From: Ascaphus truei
Taxonomy: Eukaryota > Chordata > Amphibia > Anura > Ascaphidae
Assembly (NCBI GenBank): GCA_036426205.1
Contig: CM071579.1
Span: forward strand, 12,988,071-13,052,070
Direction: 5' to 3'
Length of the DNA stretch: 64,000 bases
Both the position numbers and the translations under genes were made by a program. This document shows positions 53,412 to 63,821 of this stretch, piece by piece (position 1 is the stretch's first letter; each line of letters starts with the position of its first letter). Under the pieces are notes generated by a model. That model did no database searches. It had not been told where the DNA came from and saw nothing but the letters and a program-made list of their open reading frames with translations.

Positions 53412-54373
53412 TTATTTTTGTTTATCCTTTTGAGAGCGAGTCACAGGCCTGCGTGTTGGCTGTTGTGTTTGCCTTTTCCCTCTGCCAAGTACTCTGGCCT
53501 TAACTGTACGACTTGTACTGGCCTGTGGCAGTTCTGTGGCACTGGGTGTGGGCTGTTGCATTTCAGGGGCACTGGGTGTGGGCTGTGGCACTTCAGTGGC
53601 ACTATGTGTGGGCTGTTGCACTTCAGGGGCACTAAGTGTGGGCTGTGGCACTTCAGGGGCACTAAGTGTGGGCTGTTGAACTTCAGGGGCACTGGGTGTG
53701 GGCTGTGGCAGTTGTGAAACAGTTGATAAACATTGCAAGACTGATGGTGGAGCACTTTCTTGTTTTGGTGTTTTAATCTTTTTCCAAAAGCTGGTTATTA
53801 GTAATTGTTGCCCTAACTTTCTTTTGCGTGTCTCATTTGTAGGTGTCGGTTCCATATTTTGAACAGATGTAAGCGGTTGGATGTTGACAGGGACCTGCAC
53901 AGAACTTGCACCTACTGTACCGGTATCATCCAGAACTGGGGAATGAAGAACTGATGACTCAGGAGAAAAAGTAGCAGCATGTAAAGATCCATCCTCTGAT
54001 GGGGTAAAGTGGAATTGTTGTTCTCTTGCTGTACTCCGCAACTGATTTGATTGGCTTACATTGAGAACTAGTGCTTGTAATGTCCTGTTTACATTTTGGA
54101 TTTCTTTAGGAACTTGGATGATGACTTTTTGATTTTGTGACAGTTCTGATATTGACCTTTCATGCATCCTTTCATGCAGTGACAGCAGCCTTTCAAGCAC
54201 TGACATCATTTCTGAATGACGACGGTTTTCTTCACCCAAGATTCGTTCTTCAGAAGCTGCAATAGCTGAGTAGGTGTCACGAGCAGGAGGACTTGAATGC
54301 TGGGTTAATCCAGGAGTGTCAACATCTTCATGGTCACTTGAGTGAATTTGTCCTTGAGCGGCAACATCTGGTT
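53412..54373 (-). CDS. Harbinger accessory protein, coiled coil plus Pro-repeat exon
   Basis: Large 3' exon on the minus strand. It opens at acceptor TTTGTAG (54374) with EPDVAAQGQIHSSDHEDVDT. Then comes a heptad-like ILGEENRRHSEMMSVLERLL segment, typical of the region after the DNA-binding domain in Harbinger Myb-like proteins. A basic patch (ETRKRKLGQ...FWKKIKTPK) is followed by six or seven tandem 12-13-residue PQPTPSAPEVQ-type repeats and a basic tail RGKRQTQQPTRRPVTRSQKD. The stop is followed at once by AATAAA. It is open throughout. It may be the 3' exon of the Myb-like gene, but the splice phase to the Myb exon does not match directly, so another exon or a separate gene is possible. 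Confidence 0.65.
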
Positions 54374-54745
54374 CTACAAATAAAGAAAGACATTATGAAC
54401 TGCCATGGAACTTTCACTTTGTTTTCACTATAATGATAGTTGTTCTCATAGTGTAACACATAACATGTTTCCATAATTTATAATTTGTGTCCAATTAAAA
54501 GATGATGCTTGAAGTAACAATGATGTTTCGACTAGTGTGAAAGAAGAATGAATTAAAGGTTGTTGTAACCTAACAACTCCTAGCTGATAGTTTAAAACAC
54601 ACACAATACATGTTGTCAGGAAACACTACATCTTCTGTGACAATAACTGATGTGAAGTTCATTACATGTGAAAGGCATTTTTTTTCCATGGCAAATGAAA
54701 TTCTTCAAATGTACACATTATATGTGCTGCACCTCATACACTCAC

Positions 54746-54826
54746 CTTCCATTCTTGATGATGACCTTGATGAGCCAGGTGATGAGACATGTTCAGTGTC
54801 AGGTGACCCAGGAGCTGCAGGAGCAA
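54746..54826 (-). CDS. Probable internal exon of the accessory gene
   Basis: Minus strand: acceptor CTATATAG, 81 bases, donor GGAAG|GTGAGT. Read in the phase set by the next exon it gives APAAPGSPDTEHVSSPGSSR...RME, joining in frame to EPDVAAQ. It needs one base from the preceding exon. Confidence 0.5.
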
Positions 54827-54829
54827 CTA

Positions 54830-55516
54830 TATAGAAGAATAACATCAGAATTTAATTGTCATGTGTACATAATTAACATGAAGTATCTGTAGTGGGAGTA
54901 GTTATTGCTAAATATCAGCATCACATAACGACATGACAATGATATGGTTCGGCCAATCTGAATATTATCCATCTTAATAAATGTTCATGTGAACCTAATC
55001 GGCACATTTATTTTAAACAACATACAATGTTCATGCATGAATGCGTTGTAAAATTAAGTGTTCTGTTGTACATACACTGCATATGTTGTGTAGTAATCTA
55101 ACAATAATAATGTACATCACTACCATGACAGCAAAGTTGACTCTGCTTATAATTCAGTACCTAATTGTGGAAATGTAAATGAATGTTTTTAGTGATCTGT
55201 CTGAACATTTAAGAGAAGCAGGTGTAGTGCTCAATGTGGCTGACACTCATCAACACATGCAGTGTGTCGTTCACACATGGTACTGGTGTGATAAGTTGGC
55301 GTATCTATAAGGTAAAAAAAAGATATAATACAAACAACAATATTACCCTTAGCAAGCGCTAATCTACAATGTGCAATTGACTCACAATAGTGTGAATATA
55401 GCAATAGAATGGTGATGTGAACGTGATCACTCAATATAAATGAAAACCACTTCTAAGTGGTATATAAGCTGCCAGAGAAACTAATAAACAGATTTTCCCA
55501 ACCTGTGAAACAAATG
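54830..55516. other. Intron-like non-coding stretch of Harbinger
   Basis: AT-rich, no reading frame of note. Confidence 0.45.
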
Positions 55517-56256
55517 CAAATACAAAATAAAAGTCCCGGCGCTACAAATGTCCCAGATACCGTGATCCAAATGGAAAGTCCCAGATGAAAAATTCTCAGA
55601 TGGATGGTACAGGATATTTTCACAGAGTCCCAGCAGGGAGTTGATAAGTCCCTTTAACGATGTCCGCAGTGATTCTGGGGAAACATAAGAGGTACACACC
55701 AATGGCGCAGTATGCCACTACTCCTGACCCCACTCTGAACCAACGGACAAAGAAACCCTACTTACAAGATAATATCTTGTGTGTTCGAGGGAGAGAATCT
55801 GTAACTGTGTCTCTGCTCTGTCTCGGTGTTTCACGGATCCCACGTGACCGGCAGCAGTGATCTCTTATTCCATGCAGCGACCAGCACTCACAGGGGACGT
55901 AAGCCAGGCATGTCATGCAGGAACAGAGGATTGACACAATGGTGTAATACGTTTACACTTTATTAAAAAACTTTAAAACACAAATCACCCACACTTACAG
56001 TAAATGGGGGATGACGATATAACTCACGGATGCCGTCCGCAACTTGTCTACAGCCTGATGCACACTAGGGAGCCTTCCTGAATGGCGTTCTCTGAAACTC
56101 CTAGCCGATGACGTCAGCGGCAGGGCAGTGCAGGTGCGCTCTCACAGCATCGGAACGACTATGGTGGCTGGACTGGCTCAAACACTAGGCTCCTCCTCCC
56201 TACGCGTTTCGTGACTCTGCGTCACTTCCTCAGCGCCGGGACTTTTATTTTGTATT
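55517..56256 (-). mobile_element. PLE pseudo-LTR remnant with inverted ends
   Basis: AAATACAAAATAAAAGTCCC-GGCGCT near 55519 is repeated in inverted orientation ending near 56256. Between them lies a TTTATTAAAAAAC block (55957), a CpG-rich leader (56030-56180) and a hammerhead-like motif, the same order as in the pseudo-LTRs at 1.6-5.7 kb. No RT or GIY-YIG frame. Confidence 0.6.
56192..56236 (-). ncRNA. Hammerhead-like motif in PLE remnant
   Basis: Minus strand: CTGAGGA, one extra A, stem II GTGAC/GTCAC (five perfect pairs, loop GCAGA), GAAACGCGTA. Stem I pairing next to the core is poor, so it is probably inactive. Confidence 0.5.
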
Positions 56257-57315
56257 TGTAAAAATAAGATATGACTGAACGAATGACTAACGTACGTTTT
56301 CATATATAGTGGCCTGGTGGCTGAAAGTCTTCATATAATTACCATTTCAAATGAATGTGATGAACTTCTGTTCACCTTGTCAGCTTGTAACAACTGTAGT
56401 CCCTCCCCCAAGACGTGACACCACCCTGACCTTTTATTTGGTTCTACCGCCTGTAAGCCATCCCACAAGACTTGACCCTACCATGACCCTGTGATCTGGC
56501 TCTGTACCCGACCCCACCCCCTCAGTTCACCTCTATGCTGTGATTACATATTAATTGCAGCTGGTTTCACACACCGGTACATGAGCTAAATAAAAATATG
56601 AAGTGAGCTACATATGAACACAATTAAATACCATATGGTACATGTTCCTATTTATGCTCACATTATACTACATGAAGCGAAACAAGAGCTTTAATAAAAC
56701 ATAACGAAATGTGTTTGTGCAAATTACTTATGTTCGCCTTTGAATGCACAATATTCCATGCAAGACATGATTAGGCAGTAATGGCCTGTTTATAGGTGTA
56801 ACATAGATTATCACTAATATATACATATATATATATATTATATTTATATTATATGTATATATGTATCGACACATACATGAAATAGTGAATTATGCATTTG
56901 TGTGCACAGACAACAGTATAACGAAGTTATACATTACTGTGACAAAGAATGAGTGCGGGTGTGCTTTGTTGTAATGCATGTTAACCCATTGTTTGTACAA
57001 AGATTCACACATACATTCAGCTTTGAACTATAGGGCAAAGATATTCAATGCTTTGTAAGGTAGAAGGTTGCAGTGTGTGTCATTTGGAAGATCATTACAC
57101 ATAATCCCTTCATGCTGGTCAAGTTGTGTATGTTTACTCATAATGATGTCATCCACGATAGCTGAGCCAATACATGTTTCCAAACACACAGATATATATG
57201 TATATATATAATTATTTTTGGTTATTGTAGGACAACTATATATAAATAAATATTTATATATATATAGATAGATAAAGCAACTGTAAATATTACTGTATGT
57301 TCATTTGCATGTCTT

Positions 57316-57366
<51 letters not shown>

Positions 57367-57493
57367 TAGAGAGAGAGACATATATACAGATATATATGTA
57401 GGTATGCTTATATTGTAAAAAACTATACGTTTCTGAGGAAATATAGATAAGAACTGTAACATACGACACGGGTAATACAGTAACATTTGTCAC
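56257..57493. other. Non-coding; (TA)n and (GATA)n repeats
   Basis: TA runs near 56818-56865 and 57190-57265; a clean TAGA repeat at 57317-57366. Otherwise no gene. Likely Myb-gene intron sequence. Confidence 0.6.
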
Positions 57494-57798
57494 CTGCTGG
57501 AAATTGAGCCGAAAAATTCCGATATCTCTGTCCCCTTCCAAACCCTCCACGACGACAGGAATAAATTTTTCCCGCATCTGCTCCTCCAATGGAGTTAAGA
57601 TTAGAGCTTGTGCTGGCGGCTCACCTCCAGTGGCAGAAGCGTGCATCCGTTGTGCTTGGATTTTTTTCTTTAAGTTTGCCCTGATATCATCGAATCTCTT
57701 CCGACAATTCGCCCGGTCCCTGACATGATTCCCACACGCAGGCACAGCCAATGTTATTTGCTCCCACATTTCTTTTATGGATGCTGAACTTGTCCGCC
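57494..57798 (-). pseudogene. Harbinger Myb/SANT-like protein, exon 2
   Basis: The acceptor TTTCAAG (57799) joins in phase to exon 1. The exon gives GRTSSASIKEMWEQITLAVP, ACGNHVRDRANCRKRFDDIR and ANLKKKIQAQRMHASATGGE, helices 2-3 of a Myb/SANT-type DNA-binding domain with the usual W...R...K pattern, then GG-PPAQ and LTPLEEQMREKFIPVVVEGL. It ends at donor CAG|GTGAC (57493). In PIF/Harbinger this second protein binds the TIRs and brings in the transposase. The exon itself is open; exon 1 carries stops. Confidence 0.8.
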
Positions 57799-58136
57799 CT
57801 TGAAATACATACAAAATATATGACGTTAATTATTATTAGAAAAACGAGCCGTTTCCTAAACTGCTACATGTTCCAAGAGATACCAAACATGCTGGTTTAG
57901 GTTGAATATGTGTAGCACATGAGCATTTACGTGTAAACATACAAATCTAAGGAAGCTTGCATGAATATTGTATGAACTTTGGCAAACTTTTTAGACTGAT
58001 TGTTATGGTCGTTATAAAGCATGAAGGAATATGTGTGTAACAATTAACTTTAATTGATAGATATTAGAGAATAATAGTTTGATATTAAGACATCTCACAT
58101 GACCTAGGATAACATGTCTTTGAACAATCTACTTAC

Positions 58137-58593
58137 CTAGTTAATGCCCATACAGAGAGTCATAGTGCTCCAAAATCCCTGTGACAAGAACTCTGTTTTC
58201 CTCTTCATTGAAACGAGGATTACTTGGCCGCTCCACACATTTCCTCCGAACACGTGCAGCCCCAGAGCTTGGCTGCTGCTGACTGGACTCTCCTTCTTCC
58301 AATAGAAGAGACTCCAAAAGCGGGCCACCACCAACCACCCCACCACCAGACACACCAGCAGCACCAGCAGCAGACACCCCACCAGCACCAGCAACAGACA
58401 CCCCATCAGCACCAGCAACAGACACCACAGCAGCACCAGCAACAGAGCCACCAGCAGCACTCGCACTCCCAGCAACACCACTCGCACTCGCAGCAACAGC
58501 ACTCCCCTGAATCCTATGTTAACTCAGACGTGTACTCACACGACTACCAGTACCACTCACACCAGCATCACTCTTCCCACGCCTTTCGGCCAT
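58137..58593 (-). pseudogene. Harbinger Myb/SANT-like protein, exon 1
   Basis: Starts ATGGCCGAAAGGCG (58593). It has an Ala/Gly/Val-rich tandem repeat (GVSVAGAGGVSAAGAAG), an acidic LLESLLLEEGESSQ segment, and SNPRFNEEENRVLVTGILEH, helix 1 of the Myb/SANT domain. It ends at donor CTAG|GTAAGT. Two in-frame TAA codons interrupt it: one about 25 codons from the start, one three codons before the donor (after YDSLYGH). The CAGCAA/CACCAG repeats also give long artefactual frames on the plus strand. Confidence 0.78.
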
Positions 58594-58820
58594 ACCTATA
58601 GCACTCACAAAGAACAGAAAAGAAATTTAAAGACAATCGCACTGAACACTTACAAAGTGAAAACAAGACAAAGATGTTAACAAAACAACACAGGACAAAC
58701 CTCTCACAATACACAACTACTCTCTCTGTCAATATGAAATATGTAAATCGGCCAGCTCTGTGTGTCTCTCTCTCTCTCTCTCTCTCCCAACAACACAGAG
58801 AATGAATAAAAATACACGCT

Positions 58821-58835
58821 GCCTTTAAATGGGCC
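58821..58835 (-). promoter_or_regulatory. TATA-like element of Myb-like gene
   Basis: Minus strand CCCATTTAAAGGCAGC, about 230 bases before the ATG at 58593 and 250 bases from the right end; it matches the core of the transposase TATA element. A (CT)n tract lies between it and the start codon. Confidence 0.45.
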
Positions 58836-58889
58836 GCTCAATCAAAAACATGCTTGCTTCAGCAGATTCAGCAAGACGTTTCATTGGCG

Positions 58890-59088
58890 AACCTAACAGC
58901 ACCCCGCCATGCACGCCGATACACCTGTGTGTGATCGGCAAATCATCGGCAGAGTGGTACCAAATGTTTTCGGCTTGATTCGGAAGGGATTCGGCACTTA
59001 TTGCATACGGCGAGGGAAAATCGGCAGAATCATGCCGATAAGGAACACTTGGCGAGAGGACTTTTTCGGCGCTTACTGCATAGAGCCC
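58890..59088. promoter_or_regulatory. Harbinger right TIR and subterminal motif cluster
   Basis: Eight or so copies of GCCGAT/ATCGGC and ATTCGG variants ending in CGGCGCTTACTGCATAGAGCCC, the inverse of the left end. Confidence 0.75.
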
Positions 59089-59356
59089 ATAGTCTTGAAA
59101 GAAAGAAGTAGAATGGTATCAACATGCACTAATATAGAGCAGCGTGGGTATGACTAAATATTACTAACAATCTAAAGCTTATTGAATATAAAGATGAGAA
59201 ACACGGAATTAGTTTGCTCACTAATGACATATGCCGCCCACAACTCATCAATGTAATTGACTTTCTTTCCCCCCCTGTAGTGTGAATTAATGTATATCAG
59301 CTTCCCATTGAATTCGTGCATATCATCTAATTCTGTTGATCTGTTTGACTTGTGAT

Positions 59357-59723
59357 TAGAGATGGGTGAATCCGTCCAAATCAGTTTCTCGGATTGTTGC
59401 TGATGTTACCCCCAAAATCCGTTTTGTGTTGTAAAATCCGTGGATGGATTTGGTCGGTTTTAATCCGATTAATCAAAAACTACCATTGGATACAATATGT
59501 GGATGGATTTGTAGAATCCAGTCTGCATATTCAGCAATTCGCTGGCGGATTCTTAAAAACTCACGCAACGGATTGCTGAATCCGCGGATTTTTAATAAGA
59601 AAAATATCCGCAAAACGCTGATCGCCGTTTTTGAGATTGGTCGGTTCCTTTGGTCCCCGGATTTCAATGGATCAATCGGCTGCGGATCCAAATCCACCCA
59701 AAAAAATTCACTCATCCCAACTA
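59357..59723. mobile_element. hAT-like MITE rich in GGATTT/AATCCG motifs
   Basis: Ends TAGAGATGGGTGAAT and ATTCACTCATCCCAACTA are inverted repeats; the interior has many AATCCG/CGGATT copies in both orientations. No coding capacity. An 8-bp duplication is not obvious. Confidence 0.6.
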
Positions 59724-60321
59724 ATGATGGAATCATTATTATTTTTCAAAAAGCAAAACAAAAACAACTATTAACCTATGGATTTGAAGACTGAAAGTCT
59801 CATCACTAAAAGACATTCGATTGCCATGACATTTTGTCAAGTTTAAGCTTTAGAGTGCCCTAATGATGTACCAGGTACAGGCTTTTGCTTGTTTTATAGG
59901 GGCAGAGGAAGGGGAGCACTCCTATGGAGGGCCCAGCCCAATCGAAACAGAAGTTTCCAGTGTCCGGGGGCCTCGTGTCATCATATGATTGCTCCCAGAG
60001 TATCGCATTACGGGGAAGTGCTGGGGGTCTGCTCCCCTCTGGTGCCGTCAGATCCCTTCCATTGTAAATTTAACAAGATTAAAAAATCCTTAGCATTGTT
60101 CTTATTTTAATTAATTTTTTTAAACTACTGTTCAGCCCACGTGTGCTTCATGCACCAACCTCACCCGCCACAAAATAATGAAAGGTTTGACTTTTTTCTT
60201 TACCCATCTTCTCTCTCCCCCCTCCTCTCACTCACTCCCCATTCCTCTCTCTACCACATTTCTTTCATTTAATATCATATGATGTCATCAATTCTTTCCC
60301 CTTCTCTCACCTCCAGCATTC
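59724..60321. other. No gene; unclassified spacer
   Basis: Nothing recognised beyond a pyrimidine-rich stretch (60200-60320). Confidence 0.35.
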
Positions 60322-60716
60322 CAAGGCCTTGGCCATGCTCCCTGCTGGCGTGCTGAGGCGCGCTGAGGCGCAGGGAAAGCGGGTGCTTTCCCTGGCCTTG
60401 CGGTTGCTTACCGCATGCGCTGTCAGCGGGCCGTCAGAGGGCGGGCCGGGGGCGGGCGCGTCACTGGCCGGGGGCGGGCCAGTGACGTCACGGAGCTGGT
60501 TCGCCCTCTTTGGGCGAACCGCTCATGTGACCGGCCTGTCGCGTCGGCAAGCGGGGGAATTTTAAATTCCCCTAAGACCTGCGCTTCCGCAAGCGCGCGG
60601 AAGCACAGGTGAGCCCCTACTAAAGCCGCTCTAATTGCGGCTGTAGGGGTTCAGTGCTGAGCGGGAGCGCGCCTCAGCACGCTTCCGCCAGCAAGCGGTA
60701 AACATGGCCGAGGCCT
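60322..60716. mobile_element. Harbinger-like MITE, CpG-rich
   Basis: CAAGGCCTTGGCCATG and CATGGCCGAGGCCTTA are inverted ends. The interior, with GTCACGGAGCTGGTTCGCCC and the GCGCTTCCGCAAGCGCGCGG palindrome, is the reverse-orientation relative of 42855-43201. Multiple hairpins; no gene. Confidence 0.7.
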
Positions 60717-61462
60717 TACGTTCTCCGCACATGTCAACTGACCCTAGCTTTCTCTCTTTGTCTGCATTCTATCAAAACTTTATAGCTATGTGACTCTCCT
60801 TATCTGCCACCAGGCAATATGCATTATGATGTCACGAATGAGCTTTATCCCACGAAGGGGCGGACAAAACTTTTTTTTTTTAAATATAGTAAGACATGTC
60901 ACTGTCCTTAGTTCACTTTAGTCCTAGGAGTTGAAAGCTCCTATTGAAGTTGGAGCCTATTGAAAATAGTAACAAAAAACAGAACACCCCTGTTGAATTA
61001 GAGACTAATAACATACAGTAAGGTGTGTACTGTTCATATAAAACTAACAGAGCTGCTCCCTCATTAGCCTTTTCACAGTCATGTATACAGTATCATTGAG
61101 AGCACCAGCCTCATTCACCCGGGCCAAATAATGCAGTATGCTTACGAAGTGTCCTCGTTGTCCTTTCTTCATCCTGATCACATAACTCCCAAGACAATCA
61201 TCCTATAAATGTATTTTGGAGCCAATGAGAGAATGGATTCATCATTAACCCCAGGCCACTGCAGCATTCTTCCCTGAGCGAGCCACGAACCTCCAACGTA
61301 AGCAGTAAAGAGACCGCAGTTTGGAGTATTTGTCATTGTAGACAGTTAGCGTGCTGACTCTGATCCTTAAACTTTGAAAACTTTAAACAAAAAAAAATGC
61401 ATAACACATTGTCAAAGAAAATGTTAAAACCTCCGTGAAAACGCATGTTTGCTGGTTACATT
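60717..61462. other. No gene; spacer
   Basis: Short frames only; no repeat ends recognised. Confidence 0.35.
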
Positions 61463-62804
61463 TGTAACCCATATTCCCCGCCCCCCAATCGCAGATATGG
61501 AGTATGTAGGGGGGGTCTATATGCATTACCCAGCGTGGTGCTTCTACCTGTTAGGCTCACAGGGGGCCTAAGCCTCCGCCATGGAGAGCCTGGGGTATGT
61601 ATGACAATATGTATAACCTCTTACTTGGTGCAGCGCCTCCACCTGCGATGGCTCCCACCAGAGGGGGAGTGGTTCCTCGCAGGAAATATATATATCACTC
61701 CACACAATGTGTAAAACAACCAGAGACTTTACTTGCATGAATAACCTTGAGCATATACACATATACCAACAGGTGTCCCTCCCTAGAGGAGACACTAACT
61801 CCGGCGTCGCGCAGGACGCTACCTTCACCTCCACCTCCACCGGATGATCCCACCCAGTGTCCAGCAACCCCACAGTGTATTACCCCACCCTCAAGTGAGA
61901 TGTATATGTGTGACTGCGCAGCCACTATGTCCCTTGTGAATATGATAGTAATCGTTGGTGCACTTGTAGGTTACCTGCCGGGCACTCCGGTGCCCGGACC
62001 TGCCAAGGAACTTCACAAAGGATCCGACGTCGACTGTACACCGGAACTACCGTCCGGGGTGATCCCACCCAGATGGCTGATGCAGCAACAGCAAGGGTCT
62101 GAGCCCAAACCTCTGCACAGACGCGCAGCTTCTGCTGTGTCCCTATCTGGCTCTAGACAGTAAGTGGCAGGGTCCCTAACCTGGGGGCTGTCCCTGACAC
62201 TACTCACACTACAGGGTGGCTCAGGGCTAGCTGGGGCCTTGGGGGCTGCTGGCCTAGTGCAGGGAGTCACTGACTCCTGCACCCTACCTCCTTCCCTTAT
62301 CTTCTCCTGGCTCCAACTGACTAACGTGCCCCAAGCCCGCCAAATGTATCTCTTTTCTCCTGCAGGGCCATCCTCCAGCCCTATTGGCTCCCTGGCATCA
62401 CGTGAAGCGTTGCTGAAGCTCATGGGACTTGTAGTCCCTTCCAAGAGCCTTCCTTGGTAGGCTAGGGTTTCGCGGGCTCCCCTCACGCTATCCTCGCGCA
62501 TGTGCAACTCTGCAGGGCCGTCGGGACTCACTGCGCATGCGCAACTTATCTGTGAGCCTCCCGGTAACTCTGTCGCCTGCGCATTTGCAACGCAACCCGC
62601 AATGGCGGCTTCCTTCACCGCGAGCTGCCGGGACCCTCGTGACGCGACCGCGGCCTTAGCAATGGTCTGCTCGCGTCCCCGGCAACCGGCCGCATCTCTA
62701 AGATAGCGTGCTGCTCGCGCACCTGCCCCCTCACCTCCTCGCGAGCGGTGGCTGTGAGCCAGAGAAGGAGGGGGGTCAGCTCTGCAAAGGGGAACCAGGC
62801 TACA
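61463..62804 (-). repeat. 3' LTR of the right-edge element
   Basis: 1,342 bp, TGTAGCC...GGGTTACA, with a GGACTACAAGTCCCATGAGC block on the minus strand near 62430 and a GTGATATATATATTTCCTG TATA-like region near 61690. A reading frame continues through much of it by chance. Confidence 0.6.
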
Positions 62805-62919
62805 TCCTCCCCCTGGTGAAAAATCCAATGTCCCCGCTTGGGGAACGACATCACTCGGCACAATTGTTATATAATCAAAATGCAGAACATAGAAAATACA
62901 ACTTATCACATGGCAATTA

Positions 62920-63821
62920 TATGACTTGGTACACCACATAACACCCACAGTAATAACCGAGGCCAGCTGAGTGCTTGCTGCTTGCTGAGACCATTTGTGG
63001 GGTGCCCCTAACTGATCAGGTGGGGGTACCTCACTTTTGCGTTTGTGAGCCTCCCCCGGGAGAATCTCTTGACAATCGTGCTCAGGGGTAACAGTCACTA
63101 GCTCCTCTATACTTCCTCCCCCTGGTGGAAGGAATAGTGCAATGTCTCTTGGCCAGACCTTTACCCAGCCATCCGCCTTGCACTTACGGTATACTGGGAG
63201 GTCCTGACCTTTTCCTCTGGCCACGACATGCTGAACAAACCGCTCTGTGTTGCGCATGAAGAAGGCAACGATTGCCCTAGCTGGCACGGCACAGTCTCTG
63301 TTGACTCCATTAGCCACTTCTGAAGTGATGCCTTCGGGATACATCACGAGCTCAGGGTCTTGAGACAGACGACCTTGGTGATCCTTTGCAGAGAAGTAAG
63401 CACCGGGCAGGGCCTCTTCACCGGATATCTCCATCACATCCTGCAGGGAGTAAAGGGTTGGGGCTTCACCGCTGCATTGACTCTCGGTGGCCAACAGGTC
63501 CTCAGGGAGGCTGTCAGTTTCCACCCGGGCTGTCTTGGGACCTGTCCCCGGCACTTCTGGGGCAGTCCATTCACTTTCTGCAAACTCGGGAGCGTGGGAT
63601 CCCAGTCCTGGGACCATTTGGGTTGGAGCGCACGGGCTCACACTCAGATCATGAGACTTAGTTAGGGCCTTTTCTACGGCCGCCTCCATCGGGGCCTGCG
63701 GGGAGTAAGGAGGTTCCTCACCACTCCGCTGGCTTCCGACGTGTTCCTCTTCCTCCGGATGTCCCTCCGACACACTGGGAGTCGCCACGGCCATGGGACT
63801 CTTCCGCGGCACCGGCCGCAC
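62920..63821 (-). CDS. LTR-element 3' coding tail, function unrecognised
   Basis: The first ATG in the open minus-strand frame is near 63794 (MAVATPSVSEGHPEEEE). The frame also extends upstream to an in-frame TAG near 63860, beyond which it is open again to the window edge. It has an acidic, Pro/Ser/Glu-rich stretch, then a folded-looking block RAIVAFFMRNTERFVQHVVA, VYRKCKADGWVKVWPRDIAL and FLPPGGGSIEELVTVTPEHD before the polypurine tract. I do not recognise the domain. No stop occurs before the LTR; the frame runs on to 62013 inside it. It could be a gag-type or accessory segment. Confidence 0.4.

Larger units (their letters stand above)
44767..59088. mobile_element. Large PIF/Harbinger transposon, 14.3 kb, multi-gene
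   Basis: The left end GGGCCTCATGCAGTAAGCGC and the right end (inverse: GGGCTCTATGCAGTAAGCGC) are near-identical, flanked by ATA at 44764-44766 and 59089-59091. The element encodes a Harbinger transposase (plus), and on the minus strand a Myb/SANT-like protein, a coiled-coil/Pro-repeat protein and a forkhead-like protein. Both subterminal regions are crowded with GCCGAT/ATCGGC motifs. Later insertions include a hammerhead-bearing tandem unit (51631-52340) and a PLE remnant (55517-56256). Several reading frames carry nonsense codons. Confidence 0.88.

Noticed and set aside
58137..58502. Leu/Val-rich, membrane-like frame (LLLVLMGCLLLVL) on the minus strand
   Set aside because: Wrong frame of the Ala/Gly repeat in the Myb-like exon; the frame with SNPRFNEEENRVLVTG is the real one.
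58224..58601. Gln/His-rich 125-codon plus-strand frame
   Set aside because: Antisense translation of the CAG/CAC repeat of the Myb-like exon.
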